Origin: Ophiodon elongatus
Lineage: Eukaryota > Chordata > Actinopteri > Perciformes > Hexagrammidae
Direction: 5' to 3'
Assembly (NCBI GenBank): GCA_016806645.1
Contig: JACSYO010002063.1
Location: 199,501-263,500 of the forward strand
Length of the DNA stretch: 64,000 bases
The position numbers and the translations under genes were made by a program. Under the pieces are notes generated by a model, which made no database searches, was not told where the DNA came from, and saw only the letters and a program-made list of their open reading frames with translations. Numbering within the stretch: the stretch's first letter is position 1; each line of letters starts with the position of its first letter. Shown here one piece after another: positions 42,966 through 55,359 of the stretch.

Positions 42966-45900
42966 AGATCATAGAAAAAAGCACAAAGACCAAAGACACT
43001 GAGACTTGATCCAAGTCGGAATGGTTTCAAATTATGCTCAGTCTCTTTTTACTGCCACGCATCTTGCATCTTGTGTGTCAATATGTTCAATATCTGTGTT
43101 GATCAGCACGGATCTGAACAACTACTTTTAGTAATTTGATTCACAGATATTAAATTGGCTGGAAATGTATCTCCTGTCCATCTTTTGGCGACAGAATATT
43201 TTTGTTCAACTCTTTGATGTTATGTTGCAACTCTTTTGTTCATTGATAGCGCATCATGCTGTCGCCAGTGTAGCTGTTCTCTCCCCACGGTCTGTCATAT
43301 TTTTGGATTGGGTCTAATTATCTTCAGGTTAATTTGCATCAGGTCTGTATTTAAAAAAAAAGAAAAAGGAAATATTCATGTACGTAGGAAGTTTTCCATG
43401 GGGGCTATTTCGGATTGGAAACATTTTGGACCCATAAAGATCTCTGCTCTTGGACACCTCAACTCTGACCTTAAACCTAAGTGGTTATTGTGGTTCCTTA
43501 TGAACAGGCTACGGCTTTGTACTGCACATCTAACACACCTATAAACCTAAGTAAAAAAGTATAGACATGAGAGCACTTAGACACGATTTAGGCTATTTTG
43601 GAGTTTTTTACATATTGGGGACCAGTAGATCAGGTGATATTTGTTTGGACTGTTTCAGGAAATAAGATCCTGAACAAAATGGGCTTGAGCCTTTTGCCGG
43701 CAACCATTAAGGAAAGCTCCTACAAGGCCTGTGTGCCTTGCCAGGCCAAGAAAGACACCGACCACTTCCACTCTCTTCTACGTCTCTTTGCTGGTCATGT
43801 TGTGCAGGGTGAAAAACTTAGCAAGCATGAGGAGGAACACCTTAAGAAACTGGGCACGGATTGCATCAACTACTTGGACATGAAGGCTCATGAGAGCTAC
43901 TCCTACACACAGGTGCTCTCCATCCTGGTTGACATATTGAAGTCCACAGGCATGCCACAGGTGGGTCATGAGTGACATTATGGTCTATGATTGAAGAGAT
44001 AAAGTGTCATGAATTGAGTCATTTTTATAGTAAATCTGATATTTAGAGAGAGTCAAACATATAATACATTTGTTATTACAAAACATTAGTTACAGTACAA
44101 CTACCAACTAAACGATAATAGTAGTAGACCTGACATTAAATGTTTTTCCGTGATCATTTGACTAGAACAAAACAAAAAAAGTTGATTGTCCTTGGTTGTA
44201 ATGGTGACAAGCACATCAGTGGGGCTGTAAAGTGTTGTTGCAGCTCGCCTTACAGCTTGTATTTAGTATAATATATACTAAATACATGCTACACTGGTTA
44301 CAGGAAATGAGCAGAACAAAGTTGTCCCTCAACTGCTCATTTTAGTCGTTACCGCAAAATCTCAAAAGAAAATCTGAAAAGCCTTCCATTAAAAAGATAA
44401 CTTGCATAATAAATGCTAAACAGAATATATTTGAGAATACGAATGGAGGCCCTTCATTAATAATGTCAAGGATTTAGATTGAACAGATGATCAAGAAAAA
44501 ACGTGCTTGTAGAATTTGTTTAATTTTCTTCTAAATATAGGCTACTTATTGTATTCTGCATCTATTGCAATTAAAATGCTTCATTTTCCATCTATTAAAA
44601 CAGGAGGAGCATTCTTGTTTTTCGGATTTCTTTTTTTTCCTTTTTTCAGTCAATGCAGCAATTTTATATCATGTTATATACAATATACATGTAAGAAGGT
44701 ATATTCCATGAGTTGCCCGAAAGTCTGGCCGCTACAACGGTCGCAATGGCAACGGTACACATGCAACTCTGACTATCCAGCTACGTGGATAGCAATGTCC
44801 CTTCTACTCCTGTTTTATTTCTATGACCTAACCTATGACGTCAGACCTCCTCATCTGCATGCATCCAAACCTCCCACATACGCTCCTTGTCGCTCCCTCA
44901 TCAACTCCACACTAGAATCCAATTATTCACACTGACATTATTTGGTGATGGTCTGAATTCACAGCCTCCCACTACAATACATCTGAGCGTGCCACACTGT
45001 CTGACATTACCATCCACACTCCTGTCTCCCTTATATTCAGCCTCAAACAAAGTAAACAGACCAGCTCGGTGTCACTCAACCCATATTTCTCTCCTGCCTA
45101 AATTCATATTTAGAGAGCCATTGAGAGGCAATCGAAATGCTCCAAATCTTGGATCTTGCACCTTTAAATGTACTGTGCATTCAAATAATTTATTTCTTTG
45201 CAATTTTACGACGAATTCCCTTTGTTGTCATCACTAAGCTAGGCCTATTCATTTATATTGTTGCCCTGAATGGAAACCTGTTGGCTGTCGACCAATCAGG
45301 TTGTGTTGCAGGGATTCGTTTTAAGATGATTCATGTTCCCTTTATTTCCAGGTGAGTGAGAAGAACCCTGTGAAGAATCCCAAAGACCATCTTCTTCTCA
45401 GTTTAGGGGCAGCGGTACACAGCGTGTCACCAGATCCTGATGCCCTTCTGCCCTTCCTCATCAAGCATAACCCTTTGAAGGCAACAGTGAAAAACCAAAG
45501 GATCCGGATTAATGCCAACACAGCAGGTCAGACCTCACTGTTGTGAACAAATGTGTTAAATGATTGCGAGATCAACATGCCGACCTGTAATTTGTCTCTG
45601 TACAATTTTATGTGTTGCAGTAGTGTGTGAGGTATTACATTGCATTGACATGAAGACCGTTAAATCTCTCTCTCTTGTGACTTACATGGAGCTTTTTGTT
45701 AATCTTTATATGCGCCAGGAGAGAAGACGTGGATCAGTACAGGCCTGTACCTCTCTCCTGGCATGAAGACCGAGATGATCATACCAGCAAAAATGGTCAA
45801 CAAGAACTGGATGGTACCTTACACCAAATCAAATAATTACTCAGCACACTGTGTTTTTGTTAATTTTCTATTAATTTAGACCATCAAGTCTTTATTCTGT

Positions 45901-48900
45901 CATTAAAGCCTCAAATTACAAATGTATCTTGAACGTAACAGAAGAAACTTTCAAAATGAAGACAGGTATTTCTCTATATTTTCAACTCTATTTATGTCCT
46001 TTCATGCCTCAATTTATTCATGCTATTCTGGCTTGTTTTATATCCGTTGACTTACATGCATCTACTGAAATATCTAACAGTTTTTCCAAGCTGTAACACA
46101 TATCCCACGTCTCCCTCAGATCCAGATCGGTTGTCAAACAGACCGCCTGAATGCTGAAGAGTTGAAGAGAGCACCGTGTGTTCATGAGAGATTTCCTGTT
46201 ACCTCAGAGAAGATGCAGGTGTCGAACCTGTGGGGGGGACTCATCTACCTGGTGGCACCACCCAACACGAAGGTGGAGGGGGCAGAGGTCATAGTGCAGA
46301 AGGCTGTACCTGCTCCTTATTACAAGTCAGGTGAGTGTGTGTCACTGTCTGTTCGTGCTCCACAAAGGACTGTGAGGAGGATCTAATGCCATACGTGGTC
46401 TTTCTCGGTATTTAATACCACTACACGTATGACTGTTGCATAGTTGTGAGGATGCGTTCGATTCGTGTCTACACCACGAAAAAGGATCCTAATTGACTTC
46501 CCGTTATACTGATGACACAAAAAACTGGGACAATGTCTGTGTCCATGTACAGGAAACCAATTGACTATTTCACGACCTGCAATGTTACTGGGTGGTGATT
46601 TCTTTAGGCATCCTAGAGTCATACAAATAATACAATGTGTACAATAGTCAAAAGCATATATTACACATGTTGAAACACATATAAGAGTCAAACAATATGA
46701 GCGGACAAAATCTATTATTAATATTATATAATTATTATTATATTATTATAGTATTCATGTTACAGTAGATGCAAATAGCATCTGTGTTGACACTGTTGGT
46801 TCTCAAAAGAACATTACACTCTCTAATTGATTGTGGTACTCAATTCCAATGATTTGATGCTCTGAAGGAAAAGACAAAATATTGTAGTTTTGAATATAAG
46901 TACGAGAAGTATAAATTGCTTAAGAAAAATATTTAATGTAGATAATGAAGCAGACTTTCTTCTAACGTCTGGCCACATATTTATGTGACCTAAAAACATG
47001 CAGATAGTAGCTTTGTGTTAAGCCCTAACCCCGAGGCACCTCTAACCACAACATACACAAAGATAATTATGGTCTTAAGTCCTTAAAACTTAAAATCTCC
47101 ACAAGACAGGGCCAACACCCTAAAACAGGCACAGACATGGGCAGCATTGCACAACCGGATATTTTGGCTGTCTATACTGTTCACATGTTTTTTTTTTGTT
47201 GCTTGTTTCAGGCGTGACAACAGCAGCTGATTGGTCGTTGCTGCGCAAAGCTCCTTCGCCCTGGGCAGAGCTGGAGTTTGACAACATCATCCTCACTGTG
47301 CCATCAGACGTTGTTCGAGACCTGGATCGCCCTGATTTGGTGGCAGCACTTTGGAACGACATCATGAGGGGCGTCGCAGATCTGGCTGTCATACCGCACA
47401 AATTTAGCCGCAAAGAACGCTTCGTAGCAGATGTGCAGATTTCTCATGGTAGGGGTGTTTTGCTGTTGCATACTCAACATATACAATCAAATGATGTCTG
47501 CGCTGCATGTGCTGCAATAATAATAATAATAATGGTGCTTGCATTATTTAAATCCTTAAAGCTGCTTAAAAATGAATCAAGTTTAAAGAAAAAACTTCTT
47601 CTGTCTTGGTCCCAGATCCACGGTGGTCGAGTAGTGTCGTACGAAAGCAAACGCAAAGGCCACAAGTTAGCAACAACAGATCTTGTCAATGAAACCAGCT
47701 GACTAGTATTACCGGCGGACTATAATTCGGTTTGTTCGAGTTGAGCCAGGCCTGGACAAAATCATTGCTCATCGCACAATACATACCGATTAGATTCGTG
47801 TCCGACTTGATCCCGACTCTGATGTCATGCACACGTGGGCAACGATAACCTCACAAGACCGAGGCGGCCGCAGTTTTTAGAGCCAGTGATGTGTGCAGCT
47901 CTATATTGTATTAGCTACCATGTGTGTTATATTGTGTTGTGTGATTTGGACAAGCCCCACATGAATGCATTGATAATGTACTGTAGATACAACTATTTTA
48001 ATACTATTGTACAGTATCATATAGTTCATACCATATATTGAACAAAAATTACTAGAACTTTCAGGGACAGATCACCTAAAAGGCATATGTGTTTTCTGGC
48101 AGCTCAAAAGTTTTAAAAGGCCAACTTCTAATTGAAAATCATTTATGGATGACAAGTTTTGTAAAAAGGTATATGCTAGGCTAATGTTAATGATAAGCTA
48201 ATGTAACTTGTGCTCACTTGAGTTCATCAGTTCACAAATGGCAACTCCTCTCCAGTATTGCCAGATCAGATTGACCGTGTCCAGCCCAATCACAACCTAA
48301 AACCCATCGAATTCAATAAAATCCAGCCCAAATCATAACCTTGCCAGAAACCCTTGTAAAACCGTAAAACCATTACATTTGCAAAATAAAAAATTCACAT
48401 CATACACACACAAAGCATCATATCTGCGTCAAATAACCGATTAAAGATAAGAGGATTCGATAAAATAAGCTATTGTAACCCACAAAGAGTGCAGTCAGAC
48501 AACCAAGTACACAGTTTCACATGTCAATGCCAATGATGATGACTTCAAGATCAGTAAGTCCTCCCTTCATCCTAACAGCGATTAAATCCAACTCATGTCA
48601 ATCAAATATTTCTTAAATTAAATGACTCATTAATATGAGGGAGTGGACACAACGAGTTGACTGAATTTTGTTTTTTGCTTGGTAATGTCACAATATTTTC
48701 AAAAACCCTACCAAAGCTATTTTTCCAAGCACAAAAGTAGCCAAATAGGGCGGAAACCAGCTCTGCGTACCGCTCCTGAGACCATGTTCCGAAGACTTCT
48801 CTGTTCTTGAGCATTGCTATTGAACATATATATATTATATTATAACACTGTTTGTGTTACTAACGTCTCTCCGTCCAGGTTGGATGCACGCAGGCTATCC

Positions 48901-50620
48901 CGTCATGATAAACTCATCTGTAGCCGCCAAGCTGGTCAGACCAGATGATGCGAGGACCAAAGGCCTGTGGGGACCCCTCCATGAACTGGGACACAACCAA
49001 CAGAGAGGCTGCTGGGAGTTCCCACCGAACACCACAGAGTGCACATGCAACCTGTGGGCCGTGTATGTGAACGAAGAGGTGCTGGGGGTCAACAGGGAAA
49101 AGGTGGAGTAAATAACACACATTTTATTTGTTTTTTTATGTGATCATGTTATATCTCCGTCCGGTTATTTCCCCCTTGGTTAACATCATAATATTATGAT
49201 TTCTTCAATGCAGGCTCATCCATTTATGAATTTAACAAATCGGAAGAATTGTGTAGACGAGTATGTTAAAGGTGGCCGGAAGATCAGCGACTGGAGATTG
49301 TGGGTGGCCCTGGAGACGTACATGCAGGTGAAAGAGAATTACTGTATTTTATATTCTTTAAGTCTGTAGTCCCGCTGCTGCCCCTGTAAGGCAGCAGATG
49401 GAACAGAAAATGAAACTGTTTGGTGATTAAGAAAGAAAAGAAAGTCAGTTTGTTCTGATAAATTCACCAATTCGAAGCGGTTTATCTTCTGTACTGTGCA
49501 CAAAATTCCTCAGCATTACCTGCACATCACCACGTTCAGGTGACCTTTACCAGTTTTTGGTTTAATGTGGCAGGTTCAGCACTTTAGCTCCAAATCTACT
49601 CGGTCAGCTTCAGCTGCACTTCATCTGCCTGAGCATGTGTTAGTTTTATGGGATAACGTTTAACTTCTTTGCATGTTCACGTTAGTACGCTTAACGTACA
49701 GCTGATAGCACAATCATGTCATATGGGAGTTACCTTACAGTCTCCAACTTGTAAACATGTTTCATGTCATCTTTCAGATTTTAATTATAACTGGTGAACT
49801 GATTTCACCACCTTGATGCTTCATAAAGTGAAAGTGCCTTTGGTGCAGGAGGTGGAGCTGTAACAAATCTCCCTGAATGTATATATTTTTGGTTATTAGA
49901 CTTCTATGCTAGTAATGGATGTTCCACTATGGACACCGTGTTACGGCTCAAGGTAGTTCAAGTGTAAACTGGTAGTAAGGCTGACCTCTAAGAGGTCTTC
50001 AACTCCCATCTTCAGATTCATTCGTCTTCCCACAGTTACATCTCTGGTGGATAGAGTGCTGCACGTTTGAAAAGCCAGAATTTTAATTTAGTTATTATTC
50101 ATAAAAGTTAGAACTCATCCTCTGGGGGTTCATGAATGTCTTTCTCAAATTCCATCGCTATCCATCTGATAAATGTTAAGATATTTAACTCTGAACCACG
50201 GTGATGGATTGATGGACTGAGCAACATTACAGCCCCGTTGTCGTGCGGCTAAAATAGCCTCTTAGGACTTCATCGCAGTTCATTTGTTAACTCGCTCATA
50301 AACTTTCATTCCGCCACCAACCCACCAACCCACTGTCTTTTACCTTTTCCTTTAACTCTCTCTCTCTTTCCATGTAGCTCCAGGATAAGTTTGGCTGGGA
50401 TGCCTTTAAGAATGTGTTTGCCACCTACCACGAGATGAGCAACTTTCCAAAGGACAACGACGGAAAGATGAACCTGTATGCAGTTATTTTCTCCCAGACT
50501 GTGGACATGAACCTGTCTGGATTCTTTAAGGCCTGGGGCTGGCCCATAGAAAAAGCCACTAAGGAGAAACTCTCCAACCTGCCTCCCTGGAGCAACCACC
50601 CCATGCTCAAATATGACTGA
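40924..50620 (+). CDS. tcaf: TCAF-like protein, copy 3 (M60-like peptidase family)
   Basis: Eleven coding exons: 40924-41555, 41897-42113, 42233-42518, 43659-43960, 45352-45526, 45719-45813, 46120-46330, 47212-47448, 48879-49102, 49214-49327 and 50378-50620. They give 911 residues with consistent phases. The N-terminus is five residues shorter than copies 1 and 2 (MSTRPNQ). The zinc motif HELGH is at 753-757, followed by TTECT. The most diverged of the three, it lacks the paired cysteines at the start of exon 5 (VSEKNP against VCDSCP). It keeps an exon 1 core almost identical to the others, and also the conserved CTTTAACTCTCTCTCTCTTT tract before the last exon. The poly(A) signals at 51371 and 51386 would give a 3' UTR of about 750 bases. 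Confidence 0.92.
41843..41884 (+). repeat. (CT)n tract before TCAF copy 3 exon 2
   Basis: About 20 CT units ending 12 bases before the exon at 41897. It serves as the polypyrimidine tract. Confidence 0.93.
42888..42963. repeat. (AC)n microsatellite in TCAF copy 3 intron 3
   Basis: About 38 AC units. Confidence 0.97.
43961..45351 (+). other. Intron 4 of TCAF copy 3
   Basis: About 1.4 kb with no gene. A short 139-codon frame at 44516-44935 has no recognisable domain and biased low-complexity composition, so it is not called. Confidence 0.5.
47449..48878 (+). other. Intron 8 of TCAF copy 3
   Basis: It is about 1.4 kb, against about 750 bases in copy 1 and 93 bases in copy 2. AT-rich with an (AAT)n stretch at 47517. 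No gene or recognised transposon. Confidence 0.5.
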
Positions 50621-51370
50621 ACTTCAAACTGCAGCTGATTAAAATTGCAGAGAGGTGGGTGGTAGTTCATAATTAGGAATACATTTGTATAATTGGGCTT
50701 ATTTTTATTATTGTAGTGATCTGTGTAAAAGAACTAAAAATATTCATATTACAGGTCTAGGTCTGTTCATGAATGCTCTAAAAATGACGATTCCCTTAAA
50801 AGTACATTTGCTGCTAAAATCAGTGTGATGCAGCTGGTTGGGCTGTAAAATCCAAACGAGCTGAAACACTCAGCAGAGTTGTTCCCTGTGGGTTCATCAC
50901 TATGATCGACTCCTTTCACATTACAGACAGTCATTTGACACATTGTGAATATATATATGTTGATTATAGCAGCTATAAATGTTTTTTCAGAAACCATAAT
51001 GGGAGACGCACAAGTAAAAGGCATATTCTAATTGAAAAGTAAATCTTCTTTCAGGGTCATATTACTTCTAATGGTTTTAGAGATATTTCTTTTTTGAATC
51101 AGTATGTTGTATCTTTCATTGATCATTTGCTCTAAAGGGGTTAAAAGTTACTCTATACTTAACTATCAATTTCTGTAATTGCTTCGTGTGTGTTTTTTAT
51201 ACATTAACCCTGAAGGGTTGGTTCATCTTTTTGACACGACAAGAAACACATTTGTCATTTATTCAATCATACAATATATTCAAGTAAATGATTCAGTGAT
51301 TCAGGCGGTGTTCGTAAGATGGACACTTTTTGTTTTTCAGCTCCATGTTTTGATATTTACCTTTGCCATC

Positions 51371-51391
51371 AATAAAAAAAAGACAAATAAA
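51371..51391 (+). terminator. Two AATAAA signals for TCAF copy 3
   Basis: AATAAA at 51371-51376 and 51386-51391, about 750 bases after the stop codon. The opposite-strand signal for the endonuclease gene lies only 23 bases further on. Confidence 0.5.
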
Positions 51392-51413
51392 CAGTCATGT
51401 TTTCCCCTCTATT

Positions 51414-51419
51414 TTTATT
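51414..51419 (-). terminator. Candidate poly(A) signal of the ENDOD1-like gene
   Basis: TTTATT on the plus strand reads AATAAA on the gene strand, 110 bases after the stop at 51529. Confidence 0.55.
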
Positions 51420-51528
51420 TATCCATTTGTGGTTGAATGATAATAATAATAAGGGATGTATTAAAATGAACTACATTTGCAACAGTGAGACATTGTTTTT
51501 TTTTTTTTAGTCATCCCTTTATCGTCTC

Positions 51529-54500
51529 TTACGCAATGCAGTTTTTGTAAAACAGCTCCCCTACTGGCATATTGGAGAACAGCTGGAGGAATTCTCCCAG
51601 TTCATCCAGCGAGAGCTTCTCCACCCAGTTGTTCTCCGTGTTCCTCGCTGCTGCAGCGCCACTCTGGACGGGTCTGCCGTTGTTGTCCACGCAGCAGTAG
51701 GCGTTCCACAGGTAGTCCGGGATGTTGACACGCTTCACATTGTTTTTCACAATCCAGTTGTCTGCAGAGGGGACGGCGCCAACCAGCACGAAGGCCTTAG
51801 AGCACTTGACCCGGAAGAGGTCAGTGAGCTGGGACTCGTGGATCCTCCAGGCGTTCTGGTTCAGCTTGGGGTTCTGAGGAACCACATTGGTCAGGGTGAA
51901 AGTGGCATTGCGGCTCAGGACTGCAAGAGAGAGGAATGGAGGGTTACAGGAAGTTACGCAAGAAATAAAGTTACAGTTTGTATTGTAAAGGTGGCTTGAT
52001 ATGATGCAGAGAAAGACCAAGACTTGTTAAGTTATTTAGTTAATTAGTGAATACGGTCAAAATCCAAGACTACAGCAGCTGCAACCTTAAAGATAATTGG
52101 TTGTTTGTACCTATTCTAATGTGTATCAGATATCTGCTAATATTTGAACAATAATTATTCTTATAGTTGTAATAATGTACTTTTTTTTGTTCTTATTAAG
52201 AATTTTCCAAAAAGAATGCACATAACAAAGAATAGATAAGAGATTAAATGAAAAACAAAAAAGCATATTTTCAGAAGAGATTCTTTTTTTTAATCTTCTG
52301 CCAACAAGCCTGAGATCATAACATATTCAGAGGATGCAGATGAAGGAATAATTTCATGGCAAACATTCATTTTGTAATAAAAATAAATAGAAATTGGGAA
52401 ATAAGCAATTCCCTTAATCTTTAAGGTAAACATATGAATATAAGTATAAGACAGACTCAGCAACTAGTAGATAAGTATTTGCAAATATCCTGTTAACTGC
52501 TCAGTAATACTGAGATAAGATTCAAGATATTTCTCTGGCTGCAGCCTCCCATCGCTGCCTTATGGTTGCTATGATAACAGACGCCAGGGACATCAACTTA
52601 CGAAACCATAGAAACCAGAAAGTAATTCAACCTTCTGAGATTGCAACATATTGATGCAAAGTTTAGCTGTAAAAAATACTTTTATATTCCTCCGTTCTGT
52701 TGTATCGCAGCAAAATAGTCTTGAATGCAAATATATACATCTGTGAAATCTGAGTAAAAGCAACATTCAATATTCTGTGTGCGCATTATCTCCCAATATC
52801 AAGTAAGTGAACTTCTACAGTGAGGGCCATGCTGCCATGGGGATCCTCACCATAAAAACCTCGTACAGAGTACTGGATATCTTGTGTGTGCATCATACAT
52901 TTTCTCTTTTAATATTACTTAATTAACTACCTAACTTAAAGTTACTACAAGGAACTTTCATTTTGTGTTGATTTTGGCGGTCCCTGTGGACAGAAGTGGT
53001 AGTGTTTCCGAGCGCCAGAGTCCCTTTGGAAAACCTCTCATTTTACTGCAACAGGGTCTGACGGTCTACCCCTCTCAGTCCTGGTTGTGGTTCTCCCGTG
53101 CCTCCCTTTTCTCCAGCGTCTCCCCCTCCGGCTAGAAGGGGGAGACAGACGCTGCTGAGCTCTCCTCCCTTCACTCGTAAGCCTGGTGGGCTGGTCGCTG
53201 CTCCAGGCAAGCATTAAGAATAACTATATAGGAATAACCAATATTCTCACTAATGGTCTGGTTTACTTATGTAGGTCATGTAGAGGCATCACTATACTTA
53301 ATCCGGCTGGTAGCGATACTTACGGAATAATAATGCACCGTAATTCATAGATATCCCGCCAAATAGTTGAGTATATTATCACTGGATCATGAAAGAGGGA
53401 GTATAAAGAGGCCAATGGGTCCAACAACCAGCGATCTTTCATCCAGGAGACCGCTGTTCGTTCCCCAGATCTCAATGTTCATTTATTTGTCAGGTAATTT
53501 GCGTAACGCACTTCCGTAGTTATTTTAACCCAAATAACAATATTTTTATAAACCTAACTAAATAGTTTTGTTGTGTAAACCAAACTGTTGATTCCTGTGA
53601 AGAGGGAGGTTTATTTTGAAAAGACTGAATGAAGATTAGCTGATTTACCTGAGACTGTTTCATAACCAGTTAAAAGTTCCTCACAGTAACTTTAAATGAC
53701 AAGTATGTGAATTTGTGTGAATGCCACTGGGACAACGTAAGAGAAGTAATAATTTAATTATAGCGCATTGATTTAAAGTAATAATCCAATACTTGTATCA
53801 GAGGTTTCCAGGGGGGGGTGTTGAACTCATCTTTGCCCCCCAGAAATCGCCCATGTTCCACCTGCATTACCTGCGTGGTGTCCATTGGGGTTGAGGTGAC
53901 CACGGTCGAAGCCAGAGTGTGTGTAATCCTCATTCAGGGCCTGCCTCTCTCCTAGGTACACCCCAGGGTGGTCCTTCCCCAGCCAGTAGCCATCCTTCAT
54001 GTCTGCTTGCCAGGACATGTTTACCAGCTGTAAGGCAATAACCCCCAATATCCTCAGGTTTAAAACATACAGACTGTGACGAGTCATGTTGAACATAACA
54101 TTGTAAAATTACAGTAAATTACTGTCAGCAATTTCACCATTAAGCTATTGCAGTGTACAGTATCATGACTATCAAAATACAGAAAATTACTGTAATTAGT
54201 TATTTGGTGTAGATATTCAAAATACCGTATTTTACTGGCAGCAGTTATTGTAATCAAAATGCATTAATTTGTCATCTGTAAGCAATAAATTACTGTGAAA
54301 AGAAAACTGTTTTGATCATGGGAGCAAGAGTTATGTCTCCCAGAATGCATTGCTTTCACAGCAATATCAGCATAATACTGTTAGAAATTAATTCAAAATT
54401 TATGTTACAATGCTTTTCTCTCCATACTTGATATTTATGACACATTCTGATGATTTTGTCCACATCAATACTGTCGATGCACAAACAGAATACACACGAA

Positions 54501-55084
54501 CCTGAGGCTCTACAAACCACCTTTTCTCCCTGCCGCCGCCATTGCTGGGCTGGAAGTGATAGGCCGCGTAGACGGCGATACGATGGTTTGTGTCATACAG
54601 CGTGGCGAAGTGGTATCTGGTGGAGCAAAGATTTAGTTCAGTGATCCGGGGATCCGAAGTGTCGCAATGGAAAAAAAATGAGGCCTAAGAAACATTTAGT
54701 GCTGCAAAACAAGTCAGATTTTCTGCACTTGTGAAGTTCACATTATAATGCTGAATATAAACTAAAATATAGAAATCTGATTTCTTTCCCTACCTGTTGC
54801 TGAAGCGCTGACAGATGCGGGAAGTACCGGGGATAGTAGCCCCCCACTGTGGCACCTTCTCTTTATAGAAGTACTCCATGCATTCTGGCACATCCTGGGA
54901 CACAAAAACATAAAACACAGGCTTCTAAGTGAGCCACTTGGACCCCACACACACACACACATTTAATTTATTAAGTTTTTGACTGAACTGGAATAAGGTC
55001 ACAAACCTCAAAACGCTCCACAACATCTGCATGAACAGAAAAGAGGAGCGAGAGAAGAGCGCTCAAAGTTACCACGGATTGCAT
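51529..55084 (-). CDS. endod1: ENDOD1-like secreted DNA/RNA non-specific endonuclease (short form)
   Basis: Five coding exons in transcript order: 55084-55007, 54894-54794, 54616-54502, 54027-53871 and 51920-51529. They give 280 residues with matching phases. Residues 1-18 form a signal peptide (basic-poor start, LSALLSLLFSVHA), so the product is secreted or luminal. The rest is the NUC endonuclease domain: ICQRF, YDTNHRIAVYAAY, RWFVEPQ, the catalytic motif FDRGHLNP (the His acts as general base in the family), and TFTLTNVVPQNP with the metal-binding Asn region. Human ENDOD1 is about 500 residues with hydrophobic C-terminal segments. This gene stops right after the nuclease domain (CIA), as many fish paralogues do. 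The symbol is at family level only, since fish carry several ENDOD1-like genes. The last intron is about 1.95 kb and contains old repeats. Confidence 0.87.
52200..53860. other. Large last intron of the ENDOD1-like gene
   Basis: No gene seen. The segment at 52525-52580 is a diverged match to the A-rich end of block A (TGCAGCCTCCCAT, TATGGTTGCTATGA). Sequence near 53395-53475 looks like part of another interspersed repeat that I cannot name. Confidence 0.5.
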
Positions 55085-55177
55085 CCTGTTTGGTGTCAGG
55101 GATTCTTGACCGTCCTGTAGAGAGTCGAATCAAAGACAACAGGATGTGTTTTGTTTATTTAACAATGCAGTGTATGG

Positions 55178-55220
<43 letters not shown>

Positions 55221-55355
55221 CCGACTAAATGTAGGTCAATTGTGACAGCTTCAGCCTGCACACGCAGGAGGATCAGTGTGTTTGTATTTCGACTCACCTG
55301 CCGGTGTACCCGTCTGCCGCCGCACTCCGTCCCGAGCAGAAACCGGCTTTTATGT
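55007..55355 (-). promoter_or_regulatory. 5' UTR exons and TATA-type promoter of the ENDOD1-like gene
   Basis: The coding exon is preceded by 30 untranslated bases to an acceptor (CTACAG) at 55115. A non-coding first exon ends at the donor CAG|GTGAGT at 55298/55297. An ATAAAAG box at about 55347-55354 on the gene strand lies some 30 bases upstream of the likely start near 55320. The leader exon is GC-rich. The intron between them carries (AC)n. Confidence 0.6.
55180..55217. repeat. (AC)n microsatellite in 5' intron of the ENDOD1-like gene
   Basis: About 19 AC units. Confidence 0.96.
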
Positions 55356-55359
55356 GTAA

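Noticed and set aside
44516..44935. 139-codon plus-strand frame in TCAF copy 3 intron 4
   Set aside because: No recognisable domain, Phe/Ser-rich low complexity, and it lies inside an intron with consistent flanking splice sites.
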